Shown here one piece after another: positions 16,462 through 23,169 of a stretch of DNA of 30,724 nucleotides. Each line of letters starts with the position of its first letter. Within the stretch, counting starts at the first letter, position 1. The position numbers and the translations under genes were made by a program. A model generated the notes under the pieces. The model searched no databases and was not told where the DNA came from. It worked only from the letters and a program-made list of their open reading frames with translations. This stretch comes from JAWBSP01 sp964632175 (GTDB lineage Archaea; Hadarchaeota; Hadarchaeia; Hadarchaeales; JAWBSP01): positions 1 to 30,724 of the forward strand of contig CAZWBJ010000011.1 of NCBI GenBank assembly GCA_964632175.1, in the 5' to 3' direction.

Positions 16462-18138
16462 ATGGAGCTGACCGGCTCGCAGATCCTCTGGAAATGCCTG
16501 AAGGCGGAGGGTGTCAAAGAAGTGTTCGGCATCCCGGGCGGGGCCATCATCCACGCCTATGACACGCTCTACTCCGAGACCGAAATCAGGCACATCCTCG
16601 TCCGCCACGAGCAGGCGGCCGCTCACGCCGCCGACGGCTACGCGCGGGCCTCCGGCAGGCCTGGGGTTTGCGTGACCACCTCCGGTCCGGGGGCGACCAA
16701 CCTAGTGACGGGCATTCTGAACGCCTACATGGACTCCTCGCCCGTGGTGGCAATCTCCGGGCAGGTGAGCACCAGCCTGTTAGGTCTGGACGCCTTCCAG
16801 GAGGCGGACATGCTCAGCATCATGCTGCCCATCACCAAACACAACTTCATCGTCCAGCGGGTGGAGGATCTACCCAGGACCATCAGGCTCGCCTTCCTCA
16901 TCTCCCTTACCGGACGCCCGGGTCCCGTGCACATAGACCTGCCGCGCGACATCCAGAGTGCCAAGGCGGAAGTGGAGATACCCGCCCAAGTGGAGCTCCC
17001 CAAGCACATCAGGCTGGATCCCAAGCCCTACGAGATCTTGCAAGCTGTGAACCTCATCCTCAAATCCGAGCGTCCCCTCATCATGGCTGGCGGAGGGGTC
17101 ATTCTCTCCGGGGCCTCCCCGGAGCTGGTGGAACTGGCCGAGCTGACGGGTGCACCCGTGGTAACCACCCTGCAGGGGAAGGGCTCCATCCCCGAGGACC
17201 ATCCCCTCTGCCTGGGAATGCTGGGGATGCACGGGAGGATGGTGGCCAACCTTGCGGTCTCCGAATGCGACCTCCTGCTGGCGGTGGGGGTGAGGTTCAG
17301 CGACCGCTCGACGGGGGACGTGAAACACTTTGCCCCGAGAGCCAGGATCATCCACATCGACATTGACCCCGTGGAGCTGGGGAAAATTGTGAGACCCGAG
17401 GTGGTGATCAGAGCGGACGCTAAGCGGGCTCTGCGTGCCATAATTCAGGCCCTGGTTTCGAGATGGCAGCGGGGAAGGGGGGAGGAGTGGGGGAAGCGGA
17501 TTCAGCAGATGAAGCGGGAGCTGGCACCGCGCATGGATTACGACGAGATTCCGCTAAAGCCGCAGCGCGTGATCAAGGAAATAAACGAAACGCTGGGACC
17601 GGACGCCATTCTGGTCACGGAGGTCGGGCAATGCGAGATGTGGGCCGCACACTTCTACTGCACCCGGAAGCCCAGGCACTTCATAGCCTCGGGCGGGCTC
17701 GGCACCATGGGCTTCGGCTTCCCCGCCTCCATGGGGGCGAAGGTGGCCAGACCCGATCACACCGTGGTCAACATCGCCGGGGATGGGAGCTTCCTCATGA
17801 ATTCCCAAGAACTGGCCACCTGCGTGGTGAACAACATTGCGGTGACGAACTGCATCTTCAACAACCGATATCTGGGCATGGTGAAGCAGTGGCAGGACCT
17901 GTTCTTCGGGAAGCGCAGATCTCAAACCTATTTGGGCGAGTCCCCCGACTTCGTCAAGCTCGCGGAAGCCTATGGTGCCTGGGGCGACAGGGTGGAGAGA
18001 CCGGGGGAGATCAAGGAGAAGCTAAAGCAGGCCATTGAAAGCGGGAAGCCGGCCGTGCTGGATATCCTCATCGATCCCGACGAACACGTGCTCCCCATGG
18101 TGCCGGCCGGGGGAAGATTGGACCAGATGCTCACATGA
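16462..18138 (+). CDS. ilvB: Acetolactate synthase, large (catalytic) subunit
   Basis: First common step of branched-chain amino acid synthesis, with thiamine diphosphate (TPP), FAD and Mg2+. 558 aa, normal size. The catalytic Glu lies in RHEQAAAHAADGYARASG, followed by TSGPGATNLVTGI. The TPP/Mg motif GDGSFLMNSQELATCV ends with FNNRYLGMVKQWQ. The C terminus EHVLPMVPAGG is typical. It starts 12 nt after the NMD3 stop, so it is probably on the same transcript as the translation genes. The stop overlaps ilvN by ATGA. Confidence 0.97.
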   Translation: MELTGSQILWKCLKAEGVKEVFGIPGGAIIHAYDTLYSETEIRHILVRHEQAAAHAADGYARASGRPGVCVTTSGPGATNLVTGILNAYMDSSPVVAISGQVSTSLLGLDAFQEADMLSIMLPITKHNFIVQRVEDLPRTIRLAFLISLTGRPGPVHIDLPRDIQSAKAEVEIPAQVELPKHIRLDPKPYEILQAVNLILKSERPLIMAGGGVILSGASPELVELAELTGAPVVTTLQGKGSIPEDHPLCLGMLGMHGRMVANLAVSECDLLLAVGVRFSDRSTGDVKHFAPRARIIHIDIDPVELGKIVRPEVVIRADAKRALRAIIQALVSRWQRGRGEEWGKRIQQMKRELAPRMDYDEIPLKPQRVIKEINETLGPDAILVTEVGQCEMWAAHFYCTRKPRHFIASGGLGTMGFGFPASMGAKVARPDHTVVNIAGDGSFLMNSQELATCVVNNIAVTNCIFNNRYLGMVKQWQDLFFGKRRSQTYLGESPDFVKLAEAYGAWGDRVERPGEIKEKLKQAIESGKPAVLDILIDPDEHVLPMVPAGGRLDQMLT

Positions 18139-18608
18139 CGACACGCATCTTCTCCATCCTGTGCGAGAACGTGCCCGGCGTCATGATGAGGGTCTCCAGG
18201 TGCTTCACGAGGCGACAAATAAACATAGATTCCATAACCGTCGGGATCGAGCCCTCCGGTCTCGCCCGCATGATTCTGAGCTTCCAGGCGGACGACCGAA
18301 CCACCGAGTACCTCCGCAAGGTTCTGGAGCGCCTGATACCGGTCATCAGCGTGGAGGTGATCGACCCGGCACGCGCGGCGGTGAGGGAGGTCGCCCTGCT
18401 GAAGAGCAGGAGGCTGGACGACCGGGAGACGATGGAGTTCGTGCAGAAAGTGGAGGAGAGGAGCGGCAGGATGCTGGAGATCAAGGAGGGGGTGGCCATC
18501 GCAGAGCTGAGCGGGGAGCACTCCAAGGTGGAGGAGGCGGTGAAGGAACTCTCGCCCTACCTGAAGGAGGTTGCTAGGTCGGGGCAGGTCTACCTCTCCA
18601 GAGAGTGA
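18135..18608 (+). CDS. ilvN: Acetolactate synthase, small (regulatory) subunit
   Basis: 157 aa. The N-terminal ACT domain (FSILCENVPGVMMRVSRCF, then RQINIDSITVGIEPSG) is the valine-binding feedback site. The C-terminal half (VALLKSRRLDDRETMEFV, ending LSPYLKEVARSGQVYLSRE) is the usual second ferredoxin-like domain. It activates IlvB and makes it sensitive to end product. It is coupled to ilvB by a four-base overlap. Its TGA directly abuts the stop of the convergent phosphoesterase gene (TGATCA). Confidence 0.97.
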   Translation: MTTRIFSILCENVPGVMMRVSRCFTRRQINIDSITVGIEPSGLARMILSFQADDRTTEYLRKVLERLIPVISVEVIDPARAAVREVALLKSRRLDDRETMEFVQKVEERSGRMLEIKEGVAIAELSGEHSKVEEAVKELSPYLKEVARSGQVYLSRE

Positions 18609-19955
18609 TCAGGGGGATCGCTCCACCGAGATTTCGGTGGTTCCGGGCTGGGCCTCCAGTCTCACCCAGAAGGTTCCGTCGGGCTGAACATAAGATTTGG
18701 TTCCCGCGGAAACGGTGTAGTCCCCAGGTCCAGGGCTGACCTTCAGGTTCAGGGGAACGGAATGATCGTGGTTATTGGTGACCAGAATGCGCTGACCGCT
18801 TGCGGTGTTCTCCCGCACGATGGAGAGCTTGTGCTGATCGACGCACACCGTCCTGAGGCGCCCGTTTTCCACTACCACCACTCTGAAGGAGAACCCCAGC
18901 GCGTACGGCTCGGTGATCCCGAAGATGGCCGAGAAGACCCCCTTGGAATTCTGGGTGACGCTGGGAGAGTGGAAAAACCTCAATCCATCCAGATTAAACT
19001 CCTGGTCAAAGGTGTGCCAGTGGCCGAAGAAGGTGAGCACGTTCTCCCTCCTCACGATCTCCATCACCCGGTCGTGCCCCTCCAGAATCTGGGTGAAGTA
19101 GTTGTCCTTCCTGCACCAGGGGACCCAGGCGTACTCCCTCCCGGTGTAATAAGCCAGAGGGATGTGGAGGAGGAGGAACTTGGTCCCCGCGGGCTTTGAG
19201 AGCTCGCGATCCAACCAGGAGAGCTGTTCGTTGCTGAACCCACCCCACCCCCTGTAGGCATGCAGTCCTGCCGCGGCCACGAAGAGACAGTCGCCGAAGG
19301 TGAAGGAGTAGTTGGTGGGACCCAGTTCCCGGACGTAGCGGTGCAAACGGGCATCGGAGTAGGTCTCATGGTTTCCAGGAAGGTTGTAGACGGGCGCCCC
19401 CACATCGGAAATTATCCTCAGGTAGTTGCTGTACTCGTCCTCAAGGCCGAAGTCCGTCATATCGCCCCCGCTCACCACGAAGGCGGGCCCGAGCTCGCCA
19501 ACCAGGTCCAGAACCCTCTTCCTGTCCAGGATTTTCTCCTCACCGAAGGGAGGAGTGTGGATATCCGAGACCCAAACCCAGAAGAAGTTGTCGGGCGAGT
19601 GCGGGGCCACATACAGGACCTTCCCCCGGCTCACCCCGTCGATCTCCAGCTCGTGCCATCCTGGGGCCAGATTCTCTGGGAGGCGTGCCACGCCGTTCTC
19701 CACGGACACCGGGAACCCATCCACGAGCGCGGAGGCGACCCTCCTGCCGACGAGGAAGGTCCCGCCCGGCCAGGAAACCGCGGGGACCTGGGCGGAGGGG
19801 AACCCGTCCTCCTCTAGATACACTAGGTCGGGGTAGGGGACGTACGTGACCCACATCAGGAGGAGGAGAAGACCGAAGAAAGCCGCCAAAGCGCTGAAGG
19901 GCCTGAACCTCCTCCAGACCGCCTCGACCCTAGGGGGGAGTTCCGGGAGCCTCAT
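18609..19955 (-). CDS. Membrane-anchored extracellular calcineurin-like metallophosphoesterase
   Basis: 448 aa from ATG at 19955, after a GGGGGTG ribosome binding site and overlapping the upstream gene by ATGA; the longer open frame is a shadow of that gene. One TM helix at about residues 22-38 (FFGLLLLLMWVTYV) acts as a signal anchor. An Ig-like strand-rich segment follows (about 60-125). The phosphoesterase domain then shows SDIHTPP (about 130), GGDMTDFG (about 162), LPGNHETYSD (about 193), LLLHIPL and GHWHTFDQ (about 310), all metal-binding motifs of the family. A C-terminal beta domain (about 370-448) ends the protein. It should act outside the membrane on phosphate esters; the substrate is unknown. 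Confidence 0.9.
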   Translation of the reverse strand: MRLPELPPRVEAVWRRFRPFSALAAFFGLLLLLMWVTYVPYPDLVYLEEDGFPSAQVPAVSWPGGTFLVGRRVASALVDGFPVSVENGVARLPENLAPGWHELEIDGVSRGKVLYVAPHSPDNFFWVWVSDIHTPPFGEEKILDRKRVLDLVGELGPAFVVSGGDMTDFGLEDEYSNYLRIISDVGAPVYNLPGNHETYSDARLHRYVRELGPTNYSFTFGDCLFVAAAGLHAYRGWGGFSNEQLSWLDRELSKPAGTKFLLLHIPLAYYTGREYAWVPWCRKDNYFTQILEGHDRVMEIVRRENVLTFFGHWHTFDQEFNLDGLRFFHSPSVTQNSKGVFSAIFGITEPYALGFSFRVVVVENGRLRTVCVDQHKLSIVRENTASGQRILVTNNHDHSVPLNLKVSPGPGDYTVSAGTKSYVQPDGTFWVRLEAQPGTTEISVERSP

Positions 19956-20527
19956 AGCCACCCCCTGAAGATCAGGTAGGTCACGTAGAGGCTGGAGAGA
20001 GAGAGGGTCCAAACGAGGAAGGAGACGTACCAGCGGGCCCTGGCGACCCTCACCCCCACCAGAATGGAGTAGAGGTAGCTCAGGAGGAAGCCCAGCCCCA
20101 CGGGGAAAGCCAGGTAGATCCATTCGTCGTAGCAGACGATGGCTGGATAGGCGAGGCAGTCCCCCCTCAGGTAGTGGTAGATCCCCGCCGGCAGGAAGTA
20201 GGCCCAGAGACCTGTGTAGAAGGGCATGAAGGCCAGGTAGCCGCACTCCAGATAAGCCTCCGCGCTGAACCTCTTCCCCATCAGCCAGAAGAGGAGCATG
20301 CTCAGAAGGGAGGGGAGGAGCCAGATGGTGTTGAACATCAGGGTGTAGACGGCGAGGAAGTGGGGCACGACCGCGGTGGACATGGTGTACTGTATCAGGA
20401 CGCCGAAGAGAATCCCGGTGAGGGCCATGAAGAGGGTGGTGCGGAAGAGGTCGGGCCTCGCCAGCACCTCCGAGATGGCCCTACCCGGACGGTGAAGGGC
20501 ACATCCCAGTCTCGACCGGTACGGCAT
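19952..20527 (-). CDS. Yip1-domain-like multi-pass membrane protein
   Basis: 191 aa with about five hydrophobic segments: FRTTLFMALTGILFGVLIQY, FLAVYTLMFNTIWLLPSLL, LAFMPFYTGLWAYFLPAGIY, VGLGFLLSYLYSILVGV and YVSFLVWTLSLSSLYVTYLI. The N-terminal stretch RSRLGCALHRPGRAISEVLARPD is like the lead-in of Yip1/YIF1-type archaeal membrane proteins. The function is not known. It is first in a two-gene operon with the exported phosphoesterase, overlapping it by ATGA, so the two products probably work together at the membrane. A TATA box 22 nt upstream suggests a leaderless message. Confidence 0.8.
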   Translation of the reverse strand: MPYRSRLGCALHRPGRAISEVLARPDLFRTTLFMALTGILFGVLIQYTMSTAVVPHFLAVYTLMFNTIWLLPSLLSMLLFWLMGKRFSAEAYLECGYLAFMPFYTGLWAYFLPAGIYHYLRGDCLAYPAIVCYDEWIYLAFPVGLGFLLSYLYSILVGVRVARARWYVSFLVWTLSLSSLYVTYLIFRGWL

Positions 20528-20542
20528 CTTTTTTCGGCTCGG

Positions 20543-20554
20543 CTTTATTTATCG
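20543..20554 (-). promoter_or_regulatory. TATA box for the Yip1/phosphoesterase operon
   Basis: The minus strand reads CGATAAATAAAG, centred about 22 nt before the ATG at 20527, close to leaderless spacing. No Shine-Dalgarno sequence lies between box and start. Confidence 0.5.
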
Positions 20555-20930
20555 GACTTGGCTCTATCCGAGGTTAAGTAGGGGTTAGTACTTTTGAGTG
20601 GGGGAAGAGCCCGAACTGAGCTACCTGCAATGGCACCGCCTCCGGCGCTGCAGAAGGTCAGGTCCGAAACCCCCTCACAACCTCCTCCACATCTGGGGAT
20701 TCTGGAGGCGAACTTTCCAGAGCCGGGTCTGGTTTCCACCCTGCAGGAGGACTTAGAAACCCAGAAGTTTTTTTGGTGTCGCAATAAACACATCTCAGGG
20801 GACAGCCGTGAAATCAAGACCTGCCTCCTCACCACGTACAGCCCCTCCCCCCTGAAGCTTATCTTTAGCCGAGGTCCTGCGATTTCATACACCTTTGAGC
20901 TGGAGGCATCAATTTTGCCGGAAGAGCATA
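20555..20930. other. Gene-free stretch with no recognised content
   Basis: About 375 nt between tRNA-Leu and the Yip1 promoter. Open frames exist on both strands, but their products look unlike proteins (Pro/Arg/Ser-rich, no motifs). I compared it by eye with SRP RNA and RNase P RNA consensus segments and found no match. It contains short inverted pieces and a T7 run (about 20766-20773) but no clear terminator. It may hold an unrecognised RNA gene or a decayed gene. Confidence 0.4.
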
Positions 20931-21018
20931 TGGTGCGGGGGAGGGGATTTGAACCCCCGAACCCCTACGGGACTGGCGCCTCAGGCCAGCGCCTTTGACC
21001 TGGCTTGGCGACCCCCGC
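20931..21018 (-). tRNA. tRNA-Leu (anticodon GAG), CCA encoded
   Basis: The minus strand gives acceptor GCGGGGG/CCCCCGC, anticodon stem CTGGC/GCCAG around loop CTGAGGC (anticodon GAG, reads CUC/CUU), a class II variable arm (TCCCGTAGGGGTTCGG region), a T arm with TTCAAAT, discriminator A and an encoded CCA at 20931-20933. No intron. It lies 21 nt after the RpoD stop on the same strand, so it is probably co-transcribed with the ribosomal protein run. Confidence 0.96.
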
Positions 21019-21039
21019 TAGAAAATTCCTCAAGAGAGT

Positions 21040-21825
21040 CTAAAGTTTTTTAACCGCCGAGGCGAACTCCTCGAACTTGTCCCTCAGAGCCTCGATCCCC
21101 TTCTCCAGGATCTCCAGCGGGGGCATGGTTCCCGTCGATTCCAAGTAGAAGTAGAATTTGGTGTTGTCCCATCCGATTTCAATGGCCTGCTTCTTGCATG
21201 CCTGCTCGCATGCCCTGCACATGAGGCACTTCTCCACCTCCGAGACCCTCACCTTCTCCTCCTCCACCCTCAGGATCTTCCTCGGGCAGACCTCCACGCA
21301 GGCCCCGCAGCCGTTGCAGAGCTTGGGGTGGACGGTCACCACCGGCATGTACTTGTAGGAGCAGAGGGCCGGCTGCCACTTGACGTGAACCTTCCCGAAT
21401 CCCAGCCTCGCCCAGGCCTCGAACTCGAGCTCCTGCCCCTCCTCCAGCCTGACGATGGGTATCCTGTCGCTCACGGGCGCCACCCTGGAATCCGAGGCCT
21501 TCAGGTCCCCGGAGGTGAGGAGGTAGGGCCCCCTGACCTTCACCTTGAAGCTCGTGCTGCACTTGGGGCAGCGCTTGTCGGTGCAGTTGCACTCCTCCGG
21601 GAGCTTGTATCCCGGCGGGGTGGTGAGGGGGATCATGGCCAGCCTGTGGGCGATTAACTCGTCGTAGAGGCAGGAGTCGTTGGAGTAGAAGTCCACCTCG
21701 TCCACGGCCATGGTGGGGACCTCCCGCATGATGCTCCTCCTCAGCGAGTTGGCAAAGGCCGGGGTGGAGTCCGAGAGGAGGAAGTTCATCTCGTTCCCGT
21801 CCACCCTCAGGATCTCTATCCTCAT
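21040..21825 (-). CDS. rpo3: DNA-directed RNA polymerase subunit D, with two ferredoxin-type [4Fe-4S] motifs
   Basis: 261 aa. Scaffold subunit that pairs with RpoL to start polymerase assembly (bacterial alpha / Rpb3 counterpart). The N-terminal dimerisation domain has STPAFANSLRRSIMREVPTMA and DELIAHRLAMIPL. An inserted Cys region (CNCTDKRCPKC) follows. The Fe-S domain carries two full motifs, CNGCGACVEVCP and CLMCRACEQACK, so two 4Fe-4S clusters are expected; many archaeal RpoD proteins have one or none. The C terminus (YFYLESTGTMPPLEILEKGIEAL) is standard. The start overlaps the uS11 stop by ATGA. Confidence 0.96.
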   Translation of the reverse strand: MRIEILRVDGNEMNFLLSDSTPAFANSLRRSIMREVPTMAVDEVDFYSNDSCLYDELIAHRLAMIPLTTPPGYKLPEECNCTDKRCPKCSTSFKVKVRGPYLLTSGDLKASDSRVAPVSDRIPIVRLEEGQELEFEAWARLGFGKVHVKWQPALCSYKYMPVVTVHPKLCNGCGACVEVCPRKILRVEEEKVRVSEVEKCLMCRACEQACKKQAIEIGWDNTKFYFYLESTGTMPPLEILEKGIEALRDKFEEFASAVKKL

Positions 21826-22208
21826 ACCCTTCTTCCTCTCCTCCCGCCCTTGGGTTTTGTCCCGTCGTGCGGGATGGGGGTCACGTCCTCTATCCTCCCT
21901 ATCCTCAGCCCCGCCCTAGCCAAGGCCCTTATGGCCGCCTGAGCCCCCGGTCCGGGAATCTTGCTCTTCGACCCTCCCGGCGCCCGCACCTTTATGTGCA
22001 CCCCCACTATCCCCTTCGCCATGGCCTCGGCCGCCGCCCTAGCCGCCGCCTGCATAGCCGCGTACGGTGAGCCCTCCTCCCTGTCCGCCTTCACTATCCT
22101 CCCCCCCGACCACCTGCTGATGGTCTCCCCACCCGTGAGGTCCGTGATGTGGATGATGGTGTCGTTGGAGGAAGAATAGATGTGGGCCACCCCCCAGCGC
22201 TCCTTCAC
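21822..22208 (-). CDS. rps11: Small ribosomal subunit protein uS11
   Basis: 128 aa, normal archaeal length. Recognised by WGVAHIYSSSNDTIIHITDLTG, then SPYAAMQAAARAA and the VHIKVRAPGG segment, and the basic end PIPHDGTKPKGGRRGRRV. Located on the platform of the 30S subunit. Overlaps both neighbours by four bases within the uS13-uS4-uS11-RpoD order. Confidence 0.98.
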   Translation of the reverse strand: MKERWGVAHIYSSSNDTIIHITDLTGGETISRWSGGRIVKADREEGSPYAAMQAAARAAAEAMAKGIVGVHIKVRAPGGSKSKIPGPGAQAAIRALARAGLRIGRIEDVTPIPHDGTKPKGGRRGRRV

Positions 22209-22666
22209 TCCCTCACCTCCAGCCTTTCCTCCACCCCCTTCTCCACGAGGAAGCTGGGGGAACTCAACTTCTCGCCGCCCAACACGACCTTCCCGTGGAC
22301 GATGAGCTGTCTGGCGTGCTTGGCGCTCCTGGCGAGTCCCCTCCTCCAGAGCACCGTCTGAAGCCTGCGCTCGAGGACGTTCTCAAGGGTGAGCCCCAAG
22401 ACGTCATCCAAGGTGGCGTTCTCCCCCACCAGCCCGTACCTCTTCAGCTTGGAGAGCAGCTGGCGGGTTTCCAGCTCGGCCTGGGGGCCCTTTGAGGCCA
22501 GGAGCCTCCTCGCCTGGGACCTCCACCCCCTCAGGATGGCCTGCATCCTCCATATCTCCCTCTTGTTCTTCAGCCCGTACCTCTCCATCAGCTTCTCCTC
22601 AGCCTGCATCCTCTCCCGGTCCCAAGGCTTGAAGGGCTTCTCGTACTTCTTCCTCTGCCGCTTCAT
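22205..22666 (-). CDS. rps4: Small ribosomal subunit protein uS4
   Basis: 153 aa, a little shorter than most archaeal uS4 proteins (about 160-180). The N terminus KRQRKKYEKPFKPWDRERM and GLKNKREIWRMQAILR are diagnostic; the S4 RNA-binding domain is LERRLQTVLWRRGLARSAK, then ARQLIVHGKVVLGGEKL. The usual extra N-terminal GDP residues and part of the C-terminal tail are lacking. Primary 16S binder in 30S assembly. Start overlaps the uS13 stop. Confidence 0.97.
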   Translation of the reverse strand: MKRQRKKYEKPFKPWDRERMQAEEKLMERYGLKNKREIWRMQAILRGWRSQARRLLASKGPQAELETRQLLSKLKRYGLVGENATLDDVLGLTLENVLERRLQTVLWRRGLARSAKHARQLIVHGKVVLGGEKLSSPSFLVEKGVEERLEVRE

Positions 22667-23166
22667 TTCTTCTTCTCCTTCTTGCCCTCTCCCTCTTTCT
22701 TCCCGGCCTCCATTTTCATCCTGGTCTCCTTCCTCATCACGCCCACGGTCAATCCCTTCCTCCCCGTCGTCCTGGTCCTCTGCCCCCTCACCGGCAGGCC
22801 GAGCTCGTGTCTTATCCCCCTCCTGCTCCTTATCTTCTTCTCCCTCCCGATGTCGGCCTTCTCCGCCAGGACGAGATCGGAACCCAGCAGGTGAAGGTCC
22901 AAACCCGTTTCGTAGTCCTTCCTCCTGTTGAGCATCCAGGCGGGTATCCCGTGCTTCAGGGGATCCTTCAGCACCTCCTCGATTCTCGCCACCTGCTCCT
23001 CGCTCAGGTTTCCGAGCTTGGTGAAGGGATCCACCTCGGCTGCGTACGCCACCGCCCTTGCCAGCGCGAACCCGATTCCCTTTACATCCGCGAGCGCGAC
23101 ATCCACCCTCTTCCGCCCCTGCAGGTCCCTGCCCGCCACCCTGACGATGTGCCTGAACTCCGCCAT
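22663..23166 (-). CDS. rps13: Small ribosomal subunit protein uS13
   Basis: 167 aa. The core FRHIVRVAGRDLQGRKRVDVAL, then DVKGIGFALARAVA, RRKDYETGLDLHLLGSDL and the RSRRGIRHELGLPVRGQRTR motif is typical of archaeal uS13. The C-terminal tail after GLTVGVMRKE is longer than usual and made almost wholly of Lys, Glu and Gly. The ATG is only three bases after the stop of the topoisomerase gene, so the ribosomal run may lack its own promoter. Confidence 0.97.
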   Translation of the reverse strand: MAEFRHIVRVAGRDLQGRKRVDVALADVKGIGFALARAVAYAAEVDPFTKLGNLSEEQVARIEEVLKDPLKHGIPAWMLNRRKDYETGLDLHLLGSDLVLAEKADIGREKKIRSRRGIRHELGLPVRGQRTRTTGRKGLTVGVMRKETRMKMEAGKKEGEGKKEKKK

Positions 23167-23169
23167 TGA

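Noticed and set aside
20555..20930. SRP RNA or RNase P RNA gene
   Set aside because: The conserved SRP helix 8 GGAAG/GAGCAGC pattern and the RNase P GAGGAAAGTCC-type segment are not found on either strand.
20545..20998. Frames on both strands between Yip1 and tRNA-Leu
   Set aside because: The plus-strand frame runs through tRNA-Leu, and the minus-strand one loses protein character; kept only as an unexplained stretch.
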